Origin: Acidobacteriota bacterium
Lineage (GTDB): Bacteria > Acidobacteriota > Terriglobia > Bryobacterales > UBA6623
Length of the DNA stretch: 64,000 nucleotides
Direction of reading: 5' to 3'
NCBI GenBank assembly: GCA_016125275.1
Contig: WGMB01000010.1
Location: 62,001 to 126,000, forward strand
Shown here: in pieces, positions 1 to 8,139 of the stretch
Layout of the letters: every line of letters begins with the position of its first letter
Numbering within the stretch: the stretch's first letter is position 1
Translations under genes and position numbers: made by a program
The notes under the pieces: generated by a model
Seen by the model: only the letters and a program-made list of their open reading frames with translations
Database searches by the model: none
What the model was told of the DNA's origin: nothing

Positions 1-687
1 CCATGAGCGTGGGTGGAAGATGTAGAGCCGTTGGGCCTTTGGACGCCATCGTAGCGGCTCGTCCGTCGAAATCCCAACACTACCGCGGCAGGTCGGATCC
101 GGGAACACCCCCTCGGCTTCGAGCCGACGCAGGTAGCCGCCCCCTTGCGGGCCCATCCGGAACAGCATCGGCACGACCTCGTCCACCGGCAGCTCGCCCA
201 GCCAATCCCGTTCGAAGCACCAGGACGCCAGCGCCGTGATCGACAGCCGGGCGAAGCGCGGGCGCAGATCGGCTAGAAGCTCCCGATAGAACTCGCGCTG
301 CGAGAGCGCGGCGTCGAAGTCCAACTGCAGGCCCTCGAAGGCCGGTCGCGCCGCCAGCTCTTCGATCCAGTCGACCGTCAGCGCCCGCTGGCCCGGCCCG
401 AGGTCCGCGTCTGGGCGCGCCTCGATGCGAACGACGGCAGTGACCGGCGTTCCCGGCGTCACGTGCAATGGCCAAGCGCGCGGCTGCGCTCGGACTTGAT
501 CGCCCTGCAAGCGCAGCGTCCCGATCAGCACGGCCACGCGGGCCTCTCCCGGCTCGAGGAACCGCAGGTCGTCGGGACGCTCCCACACCCACAGCGTCAG
601 CTCGACGGGAGTCGGCTCGGCCCGGCAGCCCCAGAACAGGGCCGCCGCCGACAGCGCCGCCGCCCAGCTTCGTCGGAACCCGCTCAA
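1..687 (-). CDS. DUF3142 family protein, partial at left edge
   Basis: An open frame of 229 codons runs leftward off the window. It begins with TTG at 687, overlapping the TGA stop of the NHL-repeat gene (TTGA), so translation is probably coupled. The N-terminus is hydrophobic (AAALSAAALFWGC) and may be an export signal; the residues before its Cys do not make a convincing lipobox. The body carries features typical of DUF3142 proteins: WVWERPDDLRF near the start, then LQLDFDA, LSITALASWC, and PVDEVVPMLFRMG. The LQLDFDA stretch recalls (beta/alpha)8-barrel glycosidase-like folds. The biochemical role of the family is unknown to me. It is the third gene of the sulfatase/NHL operon, suggesting a part in extracellular substrate processing. 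Confidence in the family is good; the C-terminus lies outside the window. Confidence 0.72.
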   Translation of the reverse strand, partial: MSGFRRSWAAALSAAALFWGCRAEPTPVELTLWVWERPDDLRFLEPGEARVAVLIGTLRLQGDQVRAQPRAWPLHVTPGTPVTAVVRIEARPDADLGPGQRALTVDWIEELAARPAFEGLQLDFDAALSQREFYRELLADLRPRFARLSITALASWCFERDWLGELPVDEVVPMLFRMGPQGGGYLRRLEAEGVFPDPTCRGSVGISTDEPLRWRPKAQRLYIFHPRSW

Positions 688-1634
688 TCCAGCTTCCGCA
701 AGAAGGTCAACCGTCCGATCTCCACCCATTCGCCCACGAAGATGTTGCCCTCGTGGTCGAAGCAGGCCCCGTGAGGGCAGACGAACTGCCCGGGCAGAAA
801 GTGCTCCCGGCTCATCAGGCGGCGCGCCCGATAGTCGGCTTGGCCTTGGCCCAGGTGCGCCAGCAGGCGATTGTCCTTGTCGAGCAGCGTGACCCGCGCC
901 GCCAGGTCGGGGATCAGCAGGGTCCCGTCGGGGGCCTGATCAAAGTGGCAGGGCAGATCGACGTCGCCCGCCAAGGTCCGCAACGGCTCGCCGTCGAGCG
1001 AAAACCATTGCAACCGGTGGTTCGAGCGGTCGGCGACCAGCACCTCCTCGGCGCCGGACCGGCGGTCGATGGCGATGCCGTGAGGCACGTTGAGCTCGCC
1101 CCGCTGGTCCGTCTTCCCGCCCCCGAAGGTGTTCTTGTAGCGGCCGTGGCGATCCCAGACCACAACGAAGCTCGAGCCGTAGCCGTCGGCGACGTAGATG
1201 TCTCCGTTGGAGGCGACCGCCAGATTCGTCGGCTTCCAGACGGGCTCCCTGCCCTCGGCGGCGGCGTAGGCGGGAGACTCGCGGGGGTAGCCGAGCGTCA
1301 GAAGCACGTTCCCCGCCAGATCCGTCTTCTGGACGATCGAACGACGAATGTCGCAGAAGTACAGGAATTCGTCGGACCCTTCCCGCACGAGCTGCATTCC
1401 GTGGGCGCCGCCGGCGAACTGGCCCCCCCAAGAGGTCACGAAATCCCCGCCCGGGTCGAAGACCACCACCGCGTGATCGCTGGGCGAGTCGGAGTGCACG
1501 GTGTGGTGTACGTAGACCAGCCCGGCCCTGTCGACCTGCACCGAGTGGACGTTGCCCCAGCGGATGCGATCCGGCAGATCCCCCCAGTCGTGAGTCGCTT
1601 CGTAGCGGTAGGCGCCCTGGCCGACGACGATCAT
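684..1634 (-). CDS. NHL-repeat beta-propeller protein
   Basis: A 316-residue protein made of NHL-type repeats: VHSVQVDRAGLVYV, NLAVASNGDIYVADGYG, PHGIAIDRRSGAEEVLVAD, DQAPDGTLLIPDL and PHGACFDHEGNIFVGEW mark successive blades. The overall pattern resembles 6-bladed propellers such as peptidylglycine alpha-amidating lyase-like proteins. No signal peptide is seen, so a cytoplasmic location is possible unless the start is further upstream. ATG at 1634 is chosen because it follows the sulfatase stop by two bases; the same frame is open further upstream but that would overlap the sulfatase. Its stop overlaps the start of the DUF3142 gene. Substrate unknown; the operon suggests a partner role in degrading a sulfated or related compound. 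Confidence 0.8.
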   Translation of the reverse strand: MIVVGQGAYRYEATHDWGDLPDRIRWGNVHSVQVDRAGLVYVHHTVHSDSPSDHAVVVFDPGGDFVTSWGGQFAGGAHGMQLVREGSDEFLYFCDIRRSIVQKTDLAGNVLLTLGYPRESPAYAAAEGREPVWKPTNLAVASNGDIYVADGYGSSFVVVWDRHGRYKNTFGGGKTDQRGELNVPHGIAIDRRSGAEEVLVADRSNHRLQWFSLDGEPLRTLAGDVDLPCHFDQAPDGTLLIPDLAARVTLLDKDNRLLAHLGQGQADYRARRLMSREHFLPGQFVCPHGACFDHEGNIFVGEWVEIGRLTFLRKLD

Positions 1635-1636
1635 GT

Positions 1637-3205
1637 TCAGTTCTCCACCCGCACTTCTTCGCTGTCCTGCAAACCCAATCGTACGGCGTGCGCCCGCAGG
1701 GTCTGGCCGGCGGACAGCTTCACCGGCTGGGAGTAGACCAGCCAGCGCGCCTGCGGGGCGGCGTCGAGGGTGTAGGCGATCGAGGCTCCTTCGTCCGAGT
1801 GCAAGGCGACCGTGGCGCCGCCGCCCGGTTGGGCCCGTTTGGACGCGGTCGGCGGAGCGGTCCGCTCGACGCGATTCTCCGGATACATCGTCCTGTAGAG
1901 CTCCGGCTCGGGGATCAGTCCGTGGTCGTTGGTGCGCGCCATCCACTCCAGCAACTGGCCGCGCATGCTCTCCAGGCGGGCGGCGTAGGCCGGCTCTCCG
2001 GCCAGATTGTGCATCTCATAGGGGTCCACGAGCGTGTCGTAGAGCTCCTCATAAGGCTTTGTGTCGGCCATGAACGGGGCGGTGAGCACATCGAGCCCGC
2101 CGGTCGTCTTCAGCCGTCCCAACTCTTGGTAGAGAGGGCCCTGGCTCGGCGTCCGCATGAACTGCACCCAGGGCTTGTGCGCTTCGAAGTTGCGGATGTA
2201 CTTGTAGCGCGCGTCTCGCACTGCCCGAATCATGTCGTAGCGCTCGTCCATGCGGTCGCGCGCGTGGAAGAGCCGTTCCGGCGCCGGCTCCGTATCGGGC
2301 CCCAGCAGCACGCGCCCGTGCAAGTGCTCGGGCCTGGCCACGCCGCCCAGCGCCAGCGTCGTCGGCGCCAAGTCCAGGAACTGCGCCAAATCTTGCCGGA
2401 CCGAATCAGGCTCGATGACCCCTGGCCAACGGACGATCAAGGGAACCTTCACGCCGGAGTCGTAGAGCCAGCGCTTGCCGCGCGCCAGGCCCACGCCGTG
2501 GTCTCCCCAGAAGAAGACGACCGTGTTGTCGCGCAGCCCGGCGTCGTCGATCTCCTGCAGCAGCTCGCCGATCCGTTCGTCGGTGATCGTGACCACGTCG
2601 TAGTAGGCCGCCCAGGCTTCGCGGGCCTTGGGGGTGTCGGGGTAGTACGGCGGTAGGACCAACTGAGTCGCGTCGTGGATGCGGTTCTTCGGGTGGGCCA
2701 TGCGCGCGGCGAGCTGCCGCCCGATCCGGCTCTCGTGGCTGGTCGTCAGGTTGAACACCGCGAAGAACGGCTGCTCCCGATCGGGTCGATTCTTCCAGTG
2801 GGCGTCCTTGCCGCTCTCGTCCCAGGCGATCGACGGGTCCTCGAAGTTGTAGTCCGTCTTGGAGTTGTTGGTGGCGTAGTAGCCCGCCGCCCGGAGGTAC
2901 TCCGGAAAGGCCTTCACGTAGGCCGGCGGGACCATCCTGGAGCGCATGTGCTGCGTCCCGATCGAGGTCGGGTACATGCCGGTGATGATGCCCGACCGCG
3001 TCGGGGCGCAAACCGGGGCATGCGAGAAGGCGTTCAGGAAGGTGACGCCCTCGGCCGCCAGCCGTGCGATGTTCGGCGTCTTGGCCAGCAGGTCGTAGGG
3101 CTCAACCTCCTGCCCGGTGTCCTCGATCGAGATCCAGACGATGTTGGGACGAGCCGCCGACAAGGCCGGAGCGAGCAGCAGCGCAAGGCTCAACAGGGTG
3201 CGCAC
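1637..3205 (-). CDS. Exported sulfatase (type I, formylglycine-dependent)
   Basis: A 522-residue protein with a cleavable signal (LLSLALLLAPALSAA), then the alkaline-phosphatase-fold sulfatase core (NIVWISIEDT, TPNIARLAAEGVTF). The signature is C66-A-P-T-R70 followed by SGIITG, so the residue modified to formylglycine is Cys, not Ser; it needs an anaerobic-type or FGE-type maturase, none of which is in the window. FFWGDHGVGLARGKRWLYDSGVKVPL carries the second metal-site D-H and the conserved Lys (split here: GDHG, then KRWLYDSGVKVP). The C-terminus beyond about residue 430 is a short non-catalytic extension. The start is GTG at 3205, six bases after a TAGAAT box on the same strand. Substrate cannot be told; S1 subfamily assignment would need a search. 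Confidence 0.9.
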   Translation of the reverse strand: MRTLLSLALLLAPALSAARPNIVWISIEDTGQEVEPYDLLAKTPNIARLAAEGVTFLNAFSHAPVCAPTRSGIITGMYPTSIGTQHMRSRMVPPAYVKAFPEYLRAAGYYATNNSKTDYNFEDPSIAWDESGKDAHWKNRPDREQPFFAVFNLTTSHESRIGRQLAARMAHPKNRIHDATQLVLPPYYPDTPKAREAWAAYYDVVTITDERIGELLQEIDDAGLRDNTVVFFWGDHGVGLARGKRWLYDSGVKVPLIVRWPGVIEPDSVRQDLAQFLDLAPTTLALGGVARPEHLHGRVLLGPDTEPAPERLFHARDRMDERYDMIRAVRDARYKYIRNFEAHKPWVQFMRTPSQGPLYQELGRLKTTGGLDVLTAPFMADTKPYEELYDTLVDPYEMHNLAGEPAYAARLESMRGQLLEWMARTNDHGLIPEPELYRTMYPENRVERTAPPTASKRAQPGGGATVALHSDEGASIAYTLDAAPQARWLVYSQPVKLSAGQTLRAHAVRLGLQDSEEVRVEN

Positions 3206-3211
3206 GCGCCT

Positions 3212-3217
3212 ATTCTA
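3212..3217 (-). promoter_or_regulatory. TAGAAT -10 box close to sulfatase start
   Basis: On the minus strand TAGAAT lies six bases before the GTG of the sulfatase gene and no Shine-Dalgarno sequence is present, as in the other short-leader candidates in this window. Confidence 0.4.
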
Positions 3218-3235
3218 GCCGGGCGAAAAAGGAGA

Positions 3236-3262
3236 TTGACAGCAAACGGGTTCGAGAATAAT
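3236..3262 (+). promoter_or_regulatory. Putative sigma-70 promoter of PEP-CTERM gene
   Basis: TTGACA (3236-3241) and AATAAT (3257-3262) are separated by 15 bases, slightly short for a sigma-70 promoter. A strong ribosome site, AGGAGGGGGA at 3301-3310, then precedes the ATG at 3318 by seven bases. Confidence 0.4.
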
Positions 3263-3317
3263 CTCAGCTTGTCGCTCTAGGGTAAAACCCTGAGTTGACA
3301 AGGAGGGGGATCGTTTT

Positions 3318-3959
3318 ATGCGGAAAAGCTTTTGTTTGACCGCTGCAGCGTTGCTGTTGACGGTTTCTGCTTCGGCTAGTCCGATTGTGGGCACGAACTA
3401 CGACACCGTCGTCGGCACGTTCGGAAACCTGATCGCGGGTCCGACATCGGACGTTTTTGTGGCGGCCTTGCCTCCGCCCGCATCAATCGGAACGTTGGAA
3501 AACTGGGTGTACTTCGACAGCACGTCGGGCCTGTACACCTACGTGCACCTGGTGACGCCGACGATTCCGTTCGTTTCGAAGTTCAACACGGGCTTCGGCG
3601 TGGAAGGCTTCAACGGCGTGGCCGGTTGGTCCTGGAGCGACGCTCTGGCGGCCGGCGGTCTCGGCACGGGGAACGGCTTCATGATCGATTTCGGCTTCGA
3701 CAAGAGCCTGGATTGGGTCACGGCCGGAAACCTCAACGGCAGTGTGACCAACACCAACGGCTGGGGACCGAGTGAAGGCATTCACTTCTTCTTCCAGTCC
3801 ACCTACGCCCCGGCCACCGGGGACTACAACATCATCAACGGCGAAGTCGGCACGGCCGTCAGCTACGCGCCTGCGATTCCGGAGCCCAGCACTGTCGTTC
3901 TCTTCGGCGGCGCGTTGGCCCTGTTCGCAATCGGTCGTCGCAGGCAACGCAAGTCCTAG
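3318..3959 (+). CDS. PEP-CTERM sorting domain protein
   Basis: A 213-residue secreted protein. The N-terminal signal (KSFCLTAAALLLTVSASA) is followed by a Gly/Asn/Thr-rich beta-type region of about 160 residues that I cannot assign. The C-terminus is a clear PEP-CTERM signal: PEPSTVVLFGGALALFAIG then RRRQRKS, i.e. Pro-Glu-Pro, a single hydrophobic helix and a basic tail. Known biology of the family: export by Sec, then recognition and cleavage by exosortase during delivery to the cell surface or exopolysaccharide matrix. No exosortase gene is in the window. It is a single-gene unit with its own strong Shine-Dalgarno and a downstream terminator. Confidence 0.88.
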   Translation: MRKSFCLTAAALLLTVSASASPIVGTNYDTVVGTFGNLIAGPTSDVFVAALPPPASIGTLENWVYFDSTSGLYTYVHLVTPTIPFVSKFNTGFGVEGFNGVAGWSWSDALAAGGLGTGNGFMIDFGFDKSLDWVTAGNLNGSVTNTNGWGPSEGIHFFFQSTYAPATGDYNIINGEVGTAVSYAPAIPEPSTVVLFGGALALFAIGRRRQRKS

Positions 3960-3985
3960 CCAAACAACGCAATCATTCATACCGT

Positions 3986-4015
3986 AGGGCGGTCCTTGTC
4001 GGGCCGCCCTTCTTT
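3986..4015 (+). terminator. Intrinsic terminator after PEP-CTERM gene
   Basis: AGGGCGGTCC (3986-3995) pairs with GGGCCGCCCT (4001-4010), a ten-pair stem with one G-T pair and a five-base loop, followed by TCTTTC. Confidence 0.75.
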
Positions 4016-4025
4016 CGTGTCGGAC

Positions 4026-5483
4026 TTACTGCCCTTGCGCGAGCGAGTACCCACGCTGGCCGTCGAACTCGTACAGGTGCTCGGTCTTGATGAAGTCGAA
4101 GCCCCGTTCGGCCAGCCGCGCCAGAAGCACGGCGATGTCCTGATGGGTGAGCTGACGGCCCGGCCGGTCGGCTAGAAAGCGGCAGCGGCAGTGGTCCGCC
4201 TCGACGGTCTCCGGAGCGCCGTCGGGCCAGATCTTGAGCCCTCGGCTGGAGATCGAGTCCAGCCGGAGAGGGGTCACGGGGGCCCCGAGCAGGCCCGCCG
4301 CCAGCTCGTTCGGGTCGCCCTCCTGGTCCCAGCGCACGTGGAGGAAGACGTCCACGCCGACCAGGGCCTTCGCCGCCGGCCGTGTTCGGCGCGGCTTCGT
4401 CTTGCGCATGTCCACGGACGGATAGTGCGACACCGGCAACCGGCTGGGCTCCTCGCCCATCCGCTCGATGACCGCCTCGGCAAACTCCGCGGTTCCCACC
4501 CGCCGCTTACTCAGCTCCGGCCGGTAGAGGTCGCCGGTGTGGACGCCGTCCTCGATTGTCTTCAGCCAAGCCTTCTGGACCCGGTCGGCGGCTTCGCTCT
4601 GGCCGATGTGCTCCAGCATCTTGACGCCCGCCAACAAAAGGCCGGAGGGGTTGGCGACGCCTTTGCCGGCAATGTCGGGCGCGGAGCCGTGGATGGCCTC
4701 GAACATCGCAGCCTTCTCGCCGATGTTGGCCGAACCGCCCACGCCGACCGAACCGGAAATCTGCCCCACGATGTCGGACAGGATGTCCCCGTAGAGGTTC
4801 AGCGTCACGATCACGTCGAAGCGCTCGGGCGTATCCGCCACGCGCGCCATGCCGATGTCGATGATCATGTGCTCGGTCTCGACGTCGGGATACTCGGCCG
4901 CCACCTCGTTGAAGACCCGATGAAAGAGCCCGTCGGTCATCTTCATGATGTTGTCCTTGGACATGCACGTCAGCTTGCGGCGCGGCCGCTTGCGGGCGTA
5001 CTCGAAGGCGTAGCGGACGATGCGCTCGCAGCCGGGCCGCGAGATCAGCTTGAGGCACTGCACCACATCGTCGGTCTGGCGGTGCTCGATGCCGGTGTAG
5101 AGGTCCTCTTCGTTCTCCCGCACGATCACCAGGTCGAGGTCAGGGAAGTGCGTCCGGATGTAGGGGTGATAGGCCCGCGACGGGCGCACGTTGGCGAACA
5201 ACGCCAGCGTCTTGCGGATCGTCACGTTGAGGCTCTTGACGCCGCCGCCCTGCGGCGTGGTGATCGGCGCCTTGAGCAAGACGCCCGTGCGATGGATCGA
5301 CTCCCAGGAGTCGGGACGGATCCCGGAGCTGAAGCCGCTTTCGTAAAGCTTCTCGCCGACCTCGATCGTCTCGATCGCCAGCTCAGCCCCGCCGGCCTCC
5401 AGTATCTCCAGCGTCGCAGCCATGATTTCGGGGCCGATGCCGTCTCCGTGCGCAACGGTGATGGGGGTCTTGTCGGTAGGCAT
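4026..5483 (-). CDS. icd: NADP/NAD isocitrate dehydrogenase, long type
   Basis: Oxidative decarboxylation of isocitrate to 2-oxoglutarate in the TCA cycle, cytoplasmic. The 485-residue protein shows GDGIGPEIM (13-21), the substrate loop SLNVTIRKTLALFANVRP (with the S-x-N-x2-R motif), the acidic loop VRENEEDLYTGIEH, and NLYGDILSDIVGQISG with the metal Asp residues, then EAIHGSAPDIAGKGVANP near the cofactor site. After the catalytic core (about 340 residues) there is a C-terminal extension of about 140 residues, as in the long Thermus/Rickettsia-type IDH rather than the 416-residue E. coli type. The start at 5483 (MPTDKTPITVAHGDG) fits homologues; a longer frame opens at 5546 but adds no family sequence, and a TACCCT box lies ten bases upstream of 5483. 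Confidence 0.9.
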   Translation of the reverse strand: MPTDKTPITVAHGDGIGPEIMAATLEILEAGGAELAIETIEVGEKLYESGFSSGIRPDSWESIHRTGVLLKAPITTPQGGGVKSLNVTIRKTLALFANVRPSRAYHPYIRTHFPDLDLVIVRENEEDLYTGIEHRQTDDVVQCLKLISRPGCERIVRYAFEYARKRPRRKLTCMSKDNIMKMTDGLFHRVFNEVAAEYPDVETEHMIIDIGMARVADTPERFDVIVTLNLYGDILSDIVGQISGSVGVGGSANIGEKAAMFEAIHGSAPDIAGKGVANPSGLLLAGVKMLEHIGQSEAADRVQKAWLKTIEDGVHTGDLYRPELSKRRVGTAEFAEAVIERMGEEPSRLPVSHYPSVDMRKTKPRRTRPAAKALVGVDVFLHVRWDQEGDPNELAAGLLGAPVTPLRLDSISSRGLKIWPDGAPETVEADHCRCRFLADRPGRQLTHQDIAVLLARLAERGFDFIKTEHLYEFDGQRGYSLAQGQ

Positions 5484-5493
5484 GAAGAGTAAC

Positions 5494-5499
5494 AGGGTA
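5494..5499 (-). promoter_or_regulatory. TACCCT -10-like box before icd
   Basis: Reads TACCCT on the minus strand, ten bases before the icd ATG at 5483, with no Shine-Dalgarno between; this supports the shorter start. Confidence 0.35.
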
Positions 5500-5605
5500 C
5501 CAACCGCCGCCTCCACCGGCTCCGACGGCTGTGGGTCGTCCGTCACACGGCCTTGGCGGCCCTTGCGCCGCGGCCCCCCTCGGCCCTACTCTTTCACTCA
5601 ACCCC

Positions 5606-6427
5606 ATGCGACACCCCTACCTCTGGCAACGCCACACTTGGCCCGAGCTCCGCGAGCGCGTCAAGGAACAGCCCGTCGTGGTCCAGCCCATCGGCTCGGT
5701 CGAGGACCACGGCTACCACCTGCCGCTGGACGTCGACAACTTCCTGATCGGCTCCATCTGCGAGGAGGCCGCCAAGCGAGCCAACGGCGACATCCTGCTG
5801 ATGCCGCACATCCCCTACGGGTTTGAAACCCATCACATGGATTTCCCCGGCACCATCGACATTCGCCAAGAGCATCTGCTCGACTTCGTCCTCGACGTCA
5901 CCAAGTCCATCGCCCACCACGGCTTCGAGCGCATTCTCATCGCCGACGGGCACGGCTCGAACATGCCGATCCTCGAGCTCGTCGCGCGCCGCACGATCCT
6001 CGAGACCCCCGCCCTGTGCGGCTGCTTCATCTGGCCCGGACTGGCCGCCAAGACGATCCAGCAGCAGCGCACTTCCGGCCACCAGGGCATGGCTCACGCC
6101 GCCGAGCTGGAGACCTCCGTCTACCTGCACCTCGACGCCGAGGCGGTGCAGATGGACAAAGCCGTCCGCGACATCGGTATGCCCGAGTCCGAGTTCATCT
6201 GGATGGACCTGATGAACGGTTCGCCCGTGCGCTTGATGGACGAGTGGACGCGCTTCTCCAAGAGCGGCGTCTACGGCGACGCCACCGCCGCTACGGCCGA
6301 GAAAGGCGGCATCATCTTCGAGGCCGTCGTCGAGGGATTCCTGCGCTTGGTGAAGGAGTTCAAGAATCGGCCGCGGGGCCAGCGCACCGATTACCACCAC
6401 GAGGCGCCGAACATTCCGGGACAATAG
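5606..6427 (+). CDS. Creatininase-family metal-dependent amidohydrolase
   Basis: A 273-residue cytoplasmic protein of the creatininase (CrnA / arfB / MftE) superfamily. The N-terminal metal motif is PIGSVEDHGYHLPLDVD, giving E33, H35 and the Asp pair 42/44 as likely ligands; the central ILIADGHGSNMPIL matches the family's G-N-G-G-N-type motif, and HAAELETSVYLHL matches the H-A-G-E-x-E-T-S motif. The family hydrolyses cyclic or linear amides (creatinine, formamidopyrimidines, mycofactocin precursor); the substrate here cannot be told. The ATG at 5606 precedes the first conserved block by about 25 residues. The sialidase-like gene starts five bases after its stop, so the two are probably co-transcribed. 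Confidence 0.85.
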   Translation: MRHPYLWQRHTWPELRERVKEQPVVVQPIGSVEDHGYHLPLDVDNFLIGSICEEAAKRANGDILLMPHIPYGFETHHMDFPGTIDIRQEHLLDFVLDVTKSIAHHGFERILIADGHGSNMPILELVARRTILETPALCGCFIWPGLAAKTIQQQRTSGHQGMAHAAELETSVYLHLDAEAVQMDKAVRDIGMPESEFIWMDLMNGSPVRLMDEWTRFSKSGVYGDATAATAEKGGIIFEAVVEGFLRLVKEFKNRPRGQRTDYHHEAPNIPGQ

Positions 6428-6432
6428 GACCC

Positions 6433-7383
6433 ATGCGCGCCGTCTCCCTCGCCTTGCTGTTCGCCGGCAGCCTCTTGGGCTGGGAGGCGGAGCTCGTCTC
6501 GGTCGACAAGATCTGGGACCGGGCGCCTCATCAGGCTTTTACCGACCTGATCCGCTTTCAGGACCGCTGGTACGCCACCTTCCGCGAGGCCGACGGACAC
6601 GTTCGCGGCGATGGCCGCCTGCGGGTGATCACCTCCGCCGACGGCTCGGCTTGGGAGTCCGCCGCACTGCTCGAGGAGAGCGGCATCGACTTGCGGGACC
6701 CCAAGCTGTCGGAGACTCCCGACGGGCGGCTGATGCTGACCGCCGGGGGCTCTACGTATCGCAACGGGGAGCTGGTGGGGCGCCGGCCGCGCGTGTTCTT
6801 CTCGGCCGACGGCCGCGGCTGGACGGCCCCCGAGCCGGTCCTGGCCGAGGGCGACTGGCTTTGGCGCACCACTTGGCACAACGGCCGCGCCTGGGGCGTC
6901 AGCTACACCAAGGACGGCTGCACGCTCTACTCCTCCGGCGACGGGCGCGCTTGGACGAGGGTGACCGACTGGGACGTCCCCGGCTGTACCGAGGTCACCG
7001 TGCGCTTCACCCCGGACGGCGAGATGTGGGCGATGGTGCGCCGTGATCGCTCCGGCGACGACGACTTCGGCTGGATCGGAACGGCGCACGCCCCTTACCG
7101 CTCCTGGACCTGGAACAAGGCCAAGGAGCGCTTTGGCGGCCCGGACTTCGAACGGCTGCCCGACGGCAGTTGGATCGCCGGCAGCCGGCACTACGGCGAC
7201 CCGACCACAACCGTGGTGGCGCGCTTGGGCCGCGACTCCTACGAGCCGCTGATCACGCTGCCCTCCGGCGGCGACACCAGTTATCCCGGCCTCGTCTATC
7301 ACGACGGGACGGTCTGGTTTAGCTTCTACGCCTCACAAGAAGGCAAGACGAACGTCTATCTGGCCAAGATCCGCCTGCGTTAG
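6433..7383 (+). CDS. Exported sialidase-like beta-propeller (BNR) protein
   Basis: A 316-residue protein with a short signal peptide (AVSLALLFAGSLLGWEA). The mature part resembles exo-alpha-sialidase/neuraminidase folds: FQDRWYATFREADGH has the W-Y-x2-F-R-E pattern around the catalytic-site Arg, and there are three Asp-box-like turns, TSADGSAWES, FSADGRGWTAP and YSSGDGRAWTRV. A C-terminal PSGGDTSYPGLVYHDGTVWFSFY block matches the last blades (seen as GGDTSYPGLVYHDG). The catalytic residues are not all recognisable, so it may bind or cleave another sugar. Follows the creatininase-family gene by five bases and precedes the ABC exporter by twelve. Confidence 0.7.
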   Translation: MRAVSLALLFAGSLLGWEAELVSVDKIWDRAPHQAFTDLIRFQDRWYATFREADGHVRGDGRLRVITSADGSAWESAALLEESGIDLRDPKLSETPDGRLMLTAGGSTYRNGELVGRRPRVFFSADGRGWTAPEPVLAEGDWLWRTTWHNGRAWGVSYTKDGCTLYSSGDGRAWTRVTDWDVPGCTEVTVRFTPDGEMWAMVRRDRSGDDDFGWIGTAHAPYRSWTWNKAKERFGGPDFERLPDGSWIAGSRHYGDPTTTVVARLGRDSYEPLITLPSGGDTSYPGLVYHDGTVWFSFYASQEGKTNVYLAKIRLR

Positions 7384-7395
7384 GCTCTTGGGCCG

Positions 7396-8139
7396 ATGGT
7401 TTCCTGCTCCAACCTGGTCAAGCGCTTCGGCCGCTTCACCGCCGTTGACGATGTCTCGTTCCGTGTCGAGCGCGGGACGATCTGTGCGCTCATCGGCGCC
7501 AACGGAGCGGGCAAGACGACCACGCTGGGGATGCTCACCGGCATGCTCCTTCCCACCGCGGGCCGCATTCTGGTCGCCGGCGCTTCGATCGAGGACGACC
7601 CTGTCGAGCTCCGCCGCCGCACCGGGGTCGTGCCTGACAGCCTGGGACTGTTCGATGCGCTGACCGTCGAAGAGCACCTGCGGCTCAGCGCCTCCGTCTA
7701 TGGCCTGGAGCGTGAGGTCGCGCGCCGCCGCTGCGAGGACTTGCTGGCCCTGTTGAGCCTCGATTCCGCCCGGCGCCGCTTCGCCGCCGATTGTTCGCAC
7801 GGCATGCGCAAGAAGCTCGCCCTGGCTCTGGCGGTTTTGCACAACCCAGCGGTCCTGTTTCTGGATGAGCCGTTCGAAGGCATGGACCCGGTCGCCGCCG
7901 AGACCGTGCGCCACGCGCTGGGGGCCGCCGCCCGGCGGGGGACGACGGTTCTGTTCACCTCGCACTCTCTGAACCTCGTCGAGCGGCTGGCCGACCAGGT
8001 CGTCTTCATCCATCACGGCAGAGTGGCGCTCGACCGCCCGATCTCGGATCTGCCGAAAGCCTTGCACGAGCTGTACTTCGAAACACTCGGTCAGCCGGAC
8101 CACGGACGCATGGAGTGGCTGGGGTCGCCGCAGTCCTAG
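7396..8139 (+). CDS. ABC transporter ATP-binding protein
   Basis: A 247-residue ATPase of the ABC-2/ABCA-like drug-exporter class. Walker A is GANGAGKTT (34-42), the Q-loop region is degenerate (TGVVPDSLGLFDALTVEEHL), the signature motif is CSHGMRKKLALALA instead of LSGGQ, and Walker B is VLFLDEPFEGMD with the switch His in TSHSLNLVERL. This set is usual for bacterial ABC-2 exporters, which often carry S-x-G-M-x-x-K/R. The next gene, overlapping by 25 bases, encodes the likely membrane partner. Transported substrate unknown. Confidence 0.85.
   Translation: MVSCSNLVKRFGRFTAVDDVSFRVERGTICALIGANGAGKTTTLGMLTGMLLPTAGRILVAGASIEDDPVELRRRTGVVPDSLGLFDALTVEEHLRLSASVYGLEREVARRRCEDLLALLSLDSARRRFAADCSHGMRKKLALALAVLHNPAVLFLDEPFEGMDPVAAETVRHALGAAARRGTTVLFTSHSLNLVERLADQVVFIHHGRVALDRPISDLPKALHELYFETLGQPDHGRMEWLGSPQS

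Noticed and set aside
80-592. An ATG-initiated frame of 170 codons at the left edge
   Set aside because: It is out of frame with the DUF3142 reading, which continues the operon and has family motifs.
4026-5483. Reading the icd-like gene as isopropylmalate dehydrogenase
   Set aside because: The acidic loop NEEDLYTGIEH, the S-x-N-x2-R substrate loop and the long C-terminal extension favour isocitrate dehydrogenase, and no leucine genes adjoin it.
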